Made by a program: the position numbers and the translations under genes
Assembly: GCF_900890425.1 (NCBI RefSeq)
Contig: NZ_CAAHFG010000002.1
Location: forward strand, 496,001 to 560,000
Source: Pontiella desulfatans
Lineage (GTDB): Bacteria; Verrucomicrobiota; Kiritimatiellia; Kiritimatiellales; Pontiellaceae
Direction: 5' to 3'
DNA: 64,000 bases
Shown: one piece after another, positions 31,772 to 38,454 of the stretch
Position numbering within the stretch: the stretch's first letter is position 1
Layout: each line of letters opens with the position of its first letter
Notes under the pieces: generated by a model
What the model was told of the DNA's origin: nothing
Databases searched by the model: none
The model's input: the letters and a program-made list of their open reading frames with translations, nothing else

Positions 31772-33018
31772 GCAAGCATCACCTCATCTAAGTCAAAGCT
31801 GTTGAGGATGGATCGCTTCATCGCCCGCAGGATTTCCGGAGGAGCGGAGAGATAGATCTCCTTGGTTCGGCCATACCGGCCGCGCGAAACCGTTCGCGCC
31901 CGGATGAAGCCATACATATCGAGCTCGCTGAGCAGATCGGTAAACGCCCGCTGCGTCAGTGGCGGCAGGCCGGCTGTGTGGCAAAAGTTTTCATAAACGA
32001 TGTAGGCATCGCCGGTGTGCAGTGCCCGGCCCCGCGCCTTGCCGGTCAGTGCGGCATACAGTGCCGCCTGCAACTGCTTGGGACAGGTTCGGATCATGGC
32101 AAGGTATTTGTCCTTCTCAATCTCGCCGTAGGCTTCGTCCACGCAGTCTAGCGTGATCTTCTCGCCCTTCTTTTCCGCGAGCTGCGCGGAGCGCGTCAAA
32201 AGGTCTACGGCTTTCCGGGCGTCGCCGTGGGTTCGCGATGCATACGCCGCGATCTTTGGCACGACACCTTCGTCAACCATGCCCGGTCGCAACGCCTTTT
32301 CGACCCGGATGTTGAGAATGTGCTGAAGGTCATTCGCGTTATAGGGATCAAAGATCAGTTCCCGCATTTTCAGGCAGCTTTTGATTCGCGGATCAAGGTT
32401 TTCTGTCCAGCTCAGACGGTTGGACGAAAACAGCAGGATCAGCTTCGCTTCAATTTTCTGTGGAAGGCGTTTGATCAAGAATTTGTAGAACGAATCCGGA
32501 TCGGTCCGGACGTTATCGGCCTCGTCGATAAATACGACGATATATCCTTTTGCTTTTCTCAGCTTCGTTTCGATGGAGCGCATCAGGTCATCAAGGCTGA
32601 TGCCTCTCTTGTAGTATTTGCTCGCGCCCATCAAACAACCGAGGTTGTTGAGTGCACGAAAGCAAGGAGCGGCGCAGCACAAGTCGAGGTGATATTGCCG
32701 AAATGAAATGCTTTGCTCTTTGCAGAGCTGGGCAATTTCGTGAAGCAGATACAGCAGAGTAATGGTTTTGCCTGTGCCGGTTTTCCCCAGCACCGACAAA
32801 TGAACCGGATGCCCGCCCTGAAAGACCGGGGCGAAGTGGCGGGTGATTTCACCAATCTCTCGGTTCCGGACGTTGGCATTAAATATTTCTGTCAGGACGT
32901 CAAACTGTCCCTCCCGCGAGAGCTGTTCGTCATCGAGATATTGTGGAGATTGAACAATCGCGTTTTTGAACGCTTCATACAGTTGTTCCCTGATGTGGGA
33001 TTGAATTTTGGTTTGCAT
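31768..33018 (-). CDS. cdc6: Archaeal-type Orc1/Cdc6 replication initiator
   Basis: This 416-residue protein has the Orc1/Cdc6 layout. An AAA+ core shows Walker A GKTGTGKT (78-85), Walker B VFIDEAD (161-167) and sensor 1 SSNR (197-200). Next come DPRIKSCLK (208-216) and FDPYNANDLQHIL, the family phrase IAAYASRTHGDARKAVDLL with the sensor-2 arginine, and a C-terminal winged helix from about residue 330 (GFIRARTVSRGRYGRTKEIYL). Archaeal homologues bind ORB repeats and load MCM. Length is normal for the family. ORB-like inverted repeats lie just upstream of its start. Bacterial initiation normally uses DnaA, so this gene is likely to be foreign. Confidence 0.88.
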   Translation of the reverse strand: MQTKIQSHIREQLYEAFKNAIVQSPQYLDDEQLSREGQFDVLTEIFNANVRNREIGEITRHFAPVFQGGHPVHLSVLGKTGTGKTITLLYLLHEIAQLCKEQSISFRQYHLDLCCAAPCFRALNNLGCLMGASKYYKRGISLDDLMRSIETKLRKAKGYIVVFIDEADNVRTDPDSFYKFLIKRLPQKIEAKLILLFSSNRLSWTENLDPRIKSCLKMRELIFDPYNANDLQHILNIRVEKALRPGMVDEGVVPKIAAYASRTHGDARKAVDLLTRSAQLAEKKGEKITLDCVDEAYGEIEKDKYLAMIRTCPKQLQAALYAALTGKARGRALHTGDAYIVYENFCHTAGLPPLTQRAFTDLLSELDMYGFIRARTVSRGRYGRTKEIYLSAPPEILRAMKRSILNSFDLDEVMLA

Positions 33019-33030
33019 CTGAAAATCACC

Positions 33031-33169
33031 TTCCAGAGGAAAGGAGGTGAGCTGATCTATTTAAACTTTTCCGACCCCTGGGAGGTGGTGACACGGTTTT
33101 TTCCAAGGGTTGGAATCAAGTTTTCCAATGTCTGGAAAATGAACAGGCTTGCTCCGTTGGAGCCTGTTC
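33031..33169. other. Candidate replication origin: ORB-like inverted repeats beside cdc6
   Basis: Three TTCCA/TGGAA-type elements occur within 110 bp between cdc6 and the divergent gene: TTCCAGAGGAAAGG (33031-33044), TTCCAAGGGTTGGAA (33101-33115, preceded by TTTT) and TTTTCCAATGTCTGGAAAA (33121-33139). They recall the core of archaeal ORB/mini-ORB sites (TTCCA-n-GGAAA). A short AT-rich stretch (33057-33070) lies between the first two. A 9-bp inverted repeat, GAACAGGCT/AGCCTGTTC, follows at 33141-33169. Confidence 0.5.
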
Positions 33170-33192
33170 AGGCTGCCGGAGGTGCGAAGAAA

Positions 33193-33528
33193 ATGAGCGA
33201 ATGCTTTGGAGTGAAGATAGAGGCGGAGGGGCTGAACGAAGCCCGCCTGGAAGATGTGCGCGATGCGTTGTGCGCAGAATGGGATATTGAAGAGGATGAA
33301 ATCCACTTTGAGCCCCGACCCAAACGAACCGCAAATATGGTCGCGATGACCACCGGCGGACCGTGCGCAATGGAAACCGAAATCGAGTTTACGGATCGGA
33401 TTGCGCAGGCCATCTGGGAAGCGAACGGTAGATATTGCCCCGTGCGAATCAGCATCGAAGAGGATGCGAATGTACGCGTGTTTTGTGAGCGCGATTACCA
33501 GCGCATCTTCAACCGAAACGCCACATGA
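33193..33528 (+). CDS. Unknown 111-aa protein next to cdc6
   Basis: The ATG at 33193 has GGAGGT upstream, and the longer frame to its left runs antisense to cdc6, so the short form is chosen. The protein is acidic and mixed alpha/beta (RLEDVRDALCAEWDIEEDEI, TDRIAQAIWEANGRYCPVRI). No signal peptide or known motif is visible. It is divergent from cdc6, with the ORB-like repeats in the shared region, so its expression may be tied to replication. Confidence 0.65.
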   Translation: MSECFGVKIEAEGLNEARLEDVRDALCAEWDIEEDEIHFEPRPKRTANMVAMTTGGPCAMETEIEFTDRIAQAIWEANGRYCPVRISIEEDANVRVFCERDYQRIFNRNAT

Positions 33529-33860
33529 CATCGGGAAGAGATGCTGGTGAGATGCAAGTCGATGGCAATGAAGCTGTAGAAGTCTACCGCGAATTGTCAC
33601 CGGCGAAGCAGATTGCCGGCTGCTCTTTTCGAGAGTGGGAGTAAATTTCCGGTGCGGCCTATATATATACCTATCTCTATCTAAAAGAAGTAAGTAGTAA
33701 GTACTGTAGAGAGGTGACGCTTATAAAGCAGCGTCGGCTGCCGCCCTGCCGCTGTGGTTATCAGTTAGCGGTTAATGGTTGCGGGTCGTTTTGAATGAAT
33801 GGCCATGAGAAAAGCATCCTTGATGCTCCAGTGGAAACTCACTCTCGCCGATCATCGCGA
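33529..33860. other. Intergenic region with TATA-rich stretch
   Basis: No gene is supported here. The stretch holds an alternating TATATATA run (33660-33668), a purine-rich AAGAAGTAAGTAGTAAG tract (33694-33710), GGTGACGCTTATAAAG (33714-33729), and several short inverted repeats. It could contain promoters for the small genes to the right or part of an origin region. The hairpin leader of the next gene begins at 33861. Confidence 0.4.
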
Positions 33861-33922
33861 GATTGTCTTGGGTGCCCGTAGACAATCTGCGCAAAAGATG
33901 CAGGTTGCGAGGTAAATGAAAA
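33861..33922 (+). ncRNA. Hairpin 5' leader, copy 2
   Basis: GATTGTCT (33861-33868) pairs perfectly with AGACAATC (33880-33887) around an inner GGG/CCC. The tail AAAAGATGCAGGTTGCGAGG then leads through an A-rich spacer to the ATG at 33923. The stem differs in sequence from copy 1 but is conserved in length and position, while the tail is nearly the same. CGCAA and TTGCG in the tail can form a second hairpin touching the GAGG ribosome site. Confidence 0.5.
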
Positions 33923-34177
33923 ATGAGTGAGAACAAACCGATTAAGAAATTTGGAGCAGGCGCAATCTCAGCGTCTGTCTGGAAGAATGAATTGAAGGAT
34001 GGAACCGAAATCAATGCGGTGACTATCGAACGTCGATATCAGAACAAAGACGGCGAATGGCAGAGCACAACCAACCTGAGGGTGAATGATCTTCCACGGG
34101 TTGGGTTGCTGGCTCAGAAAGCATACGAATTTCTGGTATGCGCGAAACACGACGATGTCAAGGCGGCGGAAGAATGA
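33923..34177 (+). CDS. Small conserved protein of the 'KFGAGAISASVW' type (84 aa)
   Basis: The sequence opens MSENKPIKKFGAGAISASVW, followed by VTIERRYQNKDGEWQST and LRVNDLPRVGLLAQKAYEFL. From memory, short proteins with this wording are widespread in archaea, their mobile elements and candidate-phylum bacteria, but have no assigned role. The compact beta-strand-helix pattern without cysteines suggests a small single-domain binding protein. It is coupled by a 4-bp overlap to the next gene and preceded by leader copy 2. Confidence 0.75.
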   Translation: MSENKPIKKFGAGAISASVWKNELKDGTEINAVTIERRYQNKDGEWQSTTNLRVNDLPRVGLLAQKAYEFLVCAKHDDVKAAEE

Positions 34178-34329
34178 GGGGACTCCCTCATGTCCAACTC
34201 CACGGTCGGGAATACCTGCTGGATGTTGCGGCAAGTGAGCTGCAAAATCCGAAACATCCATGGGACGTCGTGCCGCTGAATGAAGCGGAGCTGGAATACT
34301 ACAAGGCGCTGGCCGGAGGCGCCGCTTAG
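34174..34329 (+). CDS. Small coupled protein (51 aa)
   Basis: The ATG at 34174 overlaps the stop of the 84-residue gene (ATGA), so coupling fixes the start. The protein begins MRGLPHVQLHGREYLLDVAA and ends YYKALAGGAA. The Gly-Gly near the C-terminus is noteworthy beside an element that carries an E1/JAMM gene, but 51 residues are short for a beta-grasp ubiquitin-like fold. Function unknown. Confidence 0.6.
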   Translation: MRGLPHVQLHGREYLLDVAASELQNPKHPWDVVPLNEAELEYYKALAGGAA

Positions 34330-34517
34330 GCGCTTTGTGCGCCCCTTAAAAAAACGATGAAAAGCATTGGCCGGCCGGGCGCGGCGGGTCAAATAAATAT
34401 CGGGTTTCACGCCTAAACGCATAAAAGCCGTTCGCTCTTCGCGAGCGTCATTTTAAGCGATTCCCCCGAGGGGTCGGCTGCCCGAAGATGCCGCTCGAAA
34501 AAAGAGGCAGATGACCG
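34330..34517. other. Intergenic region with GC-rich hairpins
   Basis: The stretch contains GGCGCCGC-TTAGGCGC near its start, GGCCGGCCGGGCGCGGCG around 34370, and a CGCTC-TTCG-GAGCG hairpin near 34430. No gene is supported. The hairpins may end the 33923-34329 transcript, but no clean T-run follows. Confidence 0.4.
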
Positions 34518-34694
34518 ATGAATCAGACAGGTGAAGAAGTAACTTTCGAATGGTTCATAACCGACCTCACGACATCGGCGGGTATCTCTTTTACGGGGGT
34601 AAAAGATACCCGCAAAGACGGGCGTCGAAGAGGTATAAATAATGAACCAAACGAAAGTGAATCAAATCATCAGCTACATCAAAGTGCAGGATGA
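34518..34694 (+). CDS. Possible 58-residue overlapping gene
   Basis: A frame from ATG 34518 runs for 58 codons (opening MNQTGEEVTFEWFITDLTTS) and overlaps the first 53 bp of the gene at 34642 in another frame. Its second half is encoded by the leader hairpin, which makes chance coding more likely. The opening MNQT recurs at the start of the next gene, hinting at a local duplication. Ribosome site is weak (AGAGGCAG). Confidence 0.25.
   Translation: MNQTGEEVTFEWFITDLTTSAGISFTGVKDTRKDGRRRGINNEPNESESNHQLHQSAG
34578..34641 (+). ncRNA. Hairpin 5' leader, copy 3
   Basis: GCGGGTATC (34578-34586) pairs with GATACCCGC (34605-34613), and after a 2-nt bulge TTTTAC pairs with GTAAAA around a GGGG loop. 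This 15-bp hairpin is the strongest in the element. The tail AAAGACGGGCGTCGAAGAGG then reaches an AT-rich spacer and the ATG at 34642. The tail matches that of copy 1 (AGAAGACGGG...GAGG...AATAA-ATG). Confidence 0.55.
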
Positions 34695-34983
34695 ATTTCC
34701 GTTTGATGTTTTCGATGTGGAAGATCAGGAGTCCGTACTTGGATACTTTGGCTTCCACCCCAGACTGGATGATGAAGAACGGAAAATAATACAGGCCGAG
34801 CTGATGAAAATGGCGGAAGCAGCGCAGACCGCAGAAATGGCTCGAATCATGTGTGCTGAGCCGGTGCCGCAGAGATTGTACCGAAGAAAATACTGCACAA
34901 GAATGGAGCAGTCAGTCAGTGCAAAAGAATGGTTGAAAACGCTGCCCGAAGAACTTCGGGGCAGTCTGGCCAGCCAGGTTTAG
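34642..34983 (+). CDS. Unknown helical protein (113 aa)
   Basis: The ATG has AAGAGG about 9 nt upstream within leader copy 3. The protein begins MNQTKVNQIISYIKVQDEFP and is helical and charged (DDEERKIIQAELMKMAEAAQ), with a basic middle (VPQRLYRRKYCTRM). No domain recognised. It is the last small gene before the 750-bp non-coding stretch. Confidence 0.6.
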   Translation: MNQTKVNQIISYIKVQDEFPFDVFDVEDQESVLGYFGFHPRLDDEERKIIQAELMKMAEAAQTAEMARIMCAEPVPQRLYRRKYCTRMEQSVSAKEWLKTLPEELRGSLASQV

Positions 34984-35697
34984 GCGAAGGCCTTTGGCCT
35001 ATTGGGCGGCCACTGCCGCAGGCTGGGGAATAGCATGAAAATGACGGAGTAAAAAGTGAGGATTGATTCCGATGTAGCTCCAGAAGTTAGGAACATTGGA
35101 GCGGAAACTTAGGCACTATGAGGTTGAGTCAAATGTGCCGGATGAGGATGAAAAATAGTTAGAAGAATACAAGTCGGGTAATGCGAGTCAGAGAGGGCAT
35201 CAGTATGTGGGAAGAAAGTAAATAAGGCGGGTTGCCCGTTGGGCAAGGGTCGCCACCCCTGCGGGACGGCTCCAACTCCCTTCGGTCGTAAATGAATCAC
35301 CGCTGACGCGGTATATGGATCTATCGATCACATGAGCAAAGCTCATGAGATCGGGGAGGTGGGATAAGAGGGGAACTCCCGCCTCCGGCGGGATGATGGA
35401 TGGGTGTAAGCTGAAGCATGGAAAGGGACGGAGTCCCGGGGCTTCGCCCCGGGGGAAAGAGTGTTGCATGGCAGAGCATGAGCAGGAAGGAAAATGGGGG
35501 ATTCCAGAAGAAATCCAGAGAGGAAAGTGATGAAAATCAGGTGAGGGGTTTGTTCAGGTGTGAACATGTTGGTAATGAGGAAGTTAAGTTGGAATGTGAA
35601 TTAAAATAAAGTCGTGAACAAACCCGTGAACAAACTATGCATGTGCGCAACTGTTCCAATGGCCGTTGCCGGTCTTTCAGGAGGGAAAAGCGAAAGG
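34984..35697. other. Long non-coding stretch with serial hairpins
   Basis: About 710 bp carry no convincing gene, though many short frames run on both strands. Perfect small hairpins recur: CATGAGC-AA-GCTCATG (35330-35347), TCCCGCC-TCC-GGCGGGA (35377-35393) and a TCCCCGGGG-type stem with a CTTCG loop (35432-35454). The base composition is unusually purine-rich (runs of GGAGG, GGAAAG, GAGAGG). It may be a transfer origin, a structured RNA or a degenerated region; I cannot tell which. Confidence 0.45.
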
Positions 35698-35705
35698 TTT
35701 ATAAA
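35698..35705 (+). promoter_or_regulatory. TTTATAAA box with GCGAAAGG upstream
   Basis: AAAGCGAAAGG lies directly before TTTATAAA, again a BRE/TATA-like arrangement. It is centred 27 nt before an in-frame GTG at 35729 and 39 nt before the ATG at 35741. Confidence 0.4.
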
Positions 35706-35740
35706 GTCCGGATGATTTCTGTCTACTGGTGAGTAGTAAA

Positions 35741-36298
35741 ATGACAGGAAACTATAACTGGTATTTCCCGGGGTATGCTCCGGAGAAACCCAATCAAAAA
35801 GATGCGTATCAGTATCACGTTGAACCCGGCCGACCGGCCTTCGAAATCATCCGGGATATCCCGCCTCCGAAACAGCCGTTCGGGAAACCGGACGGGCTGG
35901 CCGAGAAGATTTTCAATAGTCATAATGCCAGCCAGATTGAGCCACTGGATTTTGGTGCGGACCGGATGCTGTTGCATGGCGATCACATCGACTGCCTGAT
36001 GAAACAGTTGCAAGCACGCCATACGATCTCATACAGCATTTTGAATGATGTTCAGTTTCAGGAAACCCGGATTCAAGCCGCGCTTCATGATCTGGACGGC
36101 TTGCCGGTGATGGCCGGACGATGTTCCAAAACAGGAATCGATTTGGAGAAGCAATTAGCACGATGTGGCCAGGAGCGAAGAGCGGAAGAAGTTGCCTGCT
36201 GGCGGGACACCAACCGGTTGCTGGGTAGTATCTTTGATTCATGGACCGGTTACGCCGATGAACGACGGAAAAAGAGGCTGATGGACGATGACCTTTGA
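35741..36298 (+). CDS. Unknown protein coupled to the second HerA gene (185 aa)
   Basis: The start is ATG 35741 (GGTGAG 7 nt upstream) or the in-frame GTG at 35729, 27 nt from a TATA-like box. The protein begins MTGNYNWYFPGYAPEKPNQK, has a proline-rich front half and a helical back half (ETRIQAALHDLDGLPVMAGR, CGQERRAEEVACWRDTNRLL). No known motif. Its end overlaps the HerA gene by 11 bp, so the two form an operon and probably one machine. Confidence 0.7.
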   Translation: MTGNYNWYFPGYAPEKPNQKDAYQYHVEPGRPAFEIIRDIPPPKQPFGKPDGLAEKIFNSHNASQIEPLDFGADRMLLHGDHIDCLMKQLQARHTISYSILNDVQFQETRIQAALHDLDGLPVMAGRCSKTGIDLEKQLARCGQERRAEEVACWRDTNRLLGSIFDSWTGYADERRKKRLMDDDL

Positions 36299-38309
36299 GG
36301 AGTCGATCAAAAAGATTGCTGTCCATATCGGCCAGATTAAGGCGCTGAAATTATGGCGGCAGTATCAGCTATCGGACGGCATTGGAAAGCGTGAGCTGGA
36401 GTCGCTGATCGAGCTGCAGCTCCAGCAGAAATATGGAGAAGATCCGCTTCGTGATGAGAACGGATTGCAGGTTCCCCCTGAACAGGATGCTGCCGGGCCA
36501 TATGAGCTTGGCAACGTTCTTTCCTATGATCGGATCATGCATCCTTTTGGAATTCGGGAGGATGAGTTCATCCAGCACATGGCCATCTTCGGGCGGAGCG
36601 GTGCCGGGAAAACCAACACGGTTGCATTGCTCATTAAAGAGTTGGTGCGGCACAAAAAACCGTTCCTGATTTTCGACTGGAAACGGAACTACCGGGATCT
36701 GCTGGCGCACGGTGTTCCACTGGAAGTTTACACCGTCGGGAGACCCGCTCATCCACTCCACTTCAACCCGCTGATCCCGCCACCGGGAACCGACATGAAA
36801 GTGTGGCTGAAAAAGCTGATTGAGATCATCTCACATGCCTACTTTCTGGGAGAAGGGGTTATGTTCATTCTTCTGGAAGCCATCGACGCAGTCTATTCAA
36901 AATTCGGGTGCTATACGAATGAGCCGGAACGCTATCCGACCCTGCAGGATGTTCTTGAATTTTTGGAGAAGATGCCGGTGAAAGGCCGGAAGGCCATGTG
37001 GCTGGATTCCACCATGCGGGCGGTACAGAGTTTATGTTTCGGACAGATCTCCGATGTGATCAACACCAATTCCCAAACCGGTATCCAGGAACTGTTGGAT
37101 AAAAATATTTGCCTGGAACTCAACTCGCTGGCGCAAAACGAAAAAACCTTTCTGATCGAAACCATCATGGTCTGGATCCATCACTGCCGGATGCTCGAAC
37201 CCGACCGGGAAACCTTTAAGCACTGCATCATTATCGAAGAGGCGCACAACATTCTCAGCAACGCAGCCAAAGAAACCGTCATTGATCTGCTAATGCGAGA
37301 AATCCGGGAGCTGGGGGAATCCATTGTATTGGTCGATCAGCATCCCAGTCAGATCTCCGTGCCGGCGCTGGGAAACACCTACTGCACCATCGCGCTGAAT
37401 ATGAAGCACAGCAAAGATATCAACTCGCTGGCTGAGATGATGCGAATCCCCAAAGAGAATCGCGAGACGCTTGGGCTTTTACCAATCGGCCATGCCGTCG
37501 TAAAACTCCAGTCGAGATTTATCCATCCCTTTGAAATTCAGATTCCAAAAGTTGATCTCAACAAAGGATCAGTTACCGACACAACCCTCTCACAAATCTA
37601 TGTGCCCCATTCCACTGATTCCGCACCGGAACCGGATGACACTGCCGGTTCCGATCAAACAGAGGTTGTTCCTGAAAACCATAGAATAGAGAAACATTCT
37701 ACTGGAACAGGCCTTTCTGAAACCGAAGAGATCCTGCTCAAAGATATTCATAAACATCCGTTTGATGGAGTGGTAAAACGGTACTCAAGAATGGGCATCA
37801 GCCGACGGCGGGGAAACCACGCCAAACAAAACCTGACCGAAAAAGGCATCATCCACTCGGTTGATATCCCAACCCGAACAGGAAAAGTCGTACTGCTGGA
37901 TCTTACACCAATCATGCGCGAAGCCATGAAACGCAACGGAATTGACGTACCCAAGCGCAAAGAAGGCGGCCTTGTCCACAACTACTGGAAAAACGAAATC
38001 CGCAAGCAGCTTGAAAAAGACGGATGGGCCGTCGAACTCGAAAAACCCATGGGCAATAATATGGCGATCGACCTCTATGCAGAAAAAGACGGCAAACGCA
38101 TCGCCGTCGAAGTCGAAACCGGCACCCGCGGTGCGGAAAACATCAAAAAGCTCATCCCTCTAAACCTCGACCACATCATCAGCTTCAGCACGACCCATGA
38201 AGTGAAGCTAAAAACACTTCGAGACTTTGGCGCAGGGACGATTCATGTGAACAATCTTAATGTTATGGATCCCAGTTCATGGGATCGGCTGGATGAATAT
38301 TTCAAATAG
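36288..38309 (+). CDS. HerA/VirD4-like ATPase with winged helix and PD-(D/E)XK-like nuclease domain (copy 2)
   Basis: This 673-residue paralogue of the protein at 20103 has a helical N-terminus, a motor with Walker A GRSGAGKT (102-109) and Walker B CIIIEEAHNIL, and a HerA-like glutamine/arginine region (VDQHPSQISVPAL). A winged helix follows (GVVKRYSRMGISRRRGNHAK). The C-terminal nuclease-like domain has D and E-V-E in AIDLYAEKDGKRIAVEVETG. Both copies have E-x-E where PD-(D/E)XK enzymes usually have E-x-K, so catalysis is uncertain. The two genes lie near opposite ends of the recognisable element, on opposite strands. The role may be DNA transfer, segregation or end processing. Confidence 0.8.
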   Translation: MTFEESIKKIAVHIGQIKALKLWRQYQLSDGIGKRELESLIELQLQQKYGEDPLRDENGLQVPPEQDAAGPYELGNVLSYDRIMHPFGIREDEFIQHMAIFGRSGAGKTNTVALLIKELVRHKKPFLIFDWKRNYRDLLAHGVPLEVYTVGRPAHPLHFNPLIPPPGTDMKVWLKKLIEIISHAYFLGEGVMFILLEAIDAVYSKFGCYTNEPERYPTLQDVLEFLEKMPVKGRKAMWLDSTMRAVQSLCFGQISDVINTNSQTGIQELLDKNICLELNSLAQNEKTFLIETIMVWIHHCRMLEPDRETFKHCIIIEEAHNILSNAAKETVIDLLMREIRELGESIVLVDQHPSQISVPALGNTYCTIALNMKHSKDINSLAEMMRIPKENRETLGLLPIGHAVVKLQSRFIHPFEIQIPKVDLNKGSVTDTTLSQIYVPHSTDSAPEPDDTAGSDQTEVVPENHRIEKHSTGTGLSETEEILLKDIHKHPFDGVVKRYSRMGISRRRGNHAKQNLTEKGIIHSVDIPTRTGKVVLLDLTPIMREAMKRNGIDVPKRKEGGLVHNYWKNEIRKQLEKDGWAVELEKPMGNNMAIDLYAEKDGKRIAVEVETGTRGAENIKKLIPLNLDHIISFSTTHEVKLKTLRDFGAGTIHVNNLNVMDPSSWDRLDEYFK

Positions 38310-38405
38310 CGGCGATTGGTTCAACGCCCGTCAGCGGCGTTTCGTGGAGTGTAGGTGATCCAGATTGATCAACAGGGGACGAAGGCTCCGCGTTAATTCT
38401 GAACG

Positions 38406-38421
38406 ATTGAATCGTTTCAAT
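38406..38421 (+). promoter_or_regulatory. LacI-type operator 1
   Basis: ATTGAATCGTTTCAAT is a near-perfect palindrome with a central CG, the form bound by LacI/PurR-family repressors. It lies 34 bp upstream of the regulator gene at 38455, suggesting autoregulation. A second copy precedes the rhamnosidase gene. Confidence 0.7.
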
Positions 38422-38454
38422 TATAGGTTGTTGCAGGAAGAGTCTGGCGGTAGC

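Noticed and set aside
34631-34641. TATA box GTATAAAT before the gene at 34642
   Set aside because: It lies only ~5 nt before the start codon, too close to direct its transcription.
17618-38309. Complete conjugation or phage structural module
   Set aside because: No relaxase, VirB4, capsid, portal or tail protein was recognised; only HerA-type motors are present, so the transfer mechanism is not assigned.
38310-38405. Right-hand att site of the Cdc6 element
   Set aside because: No trace of the tRNA-derived 43-bp sequence was found here or in later gaps, so the right end is left undefined.
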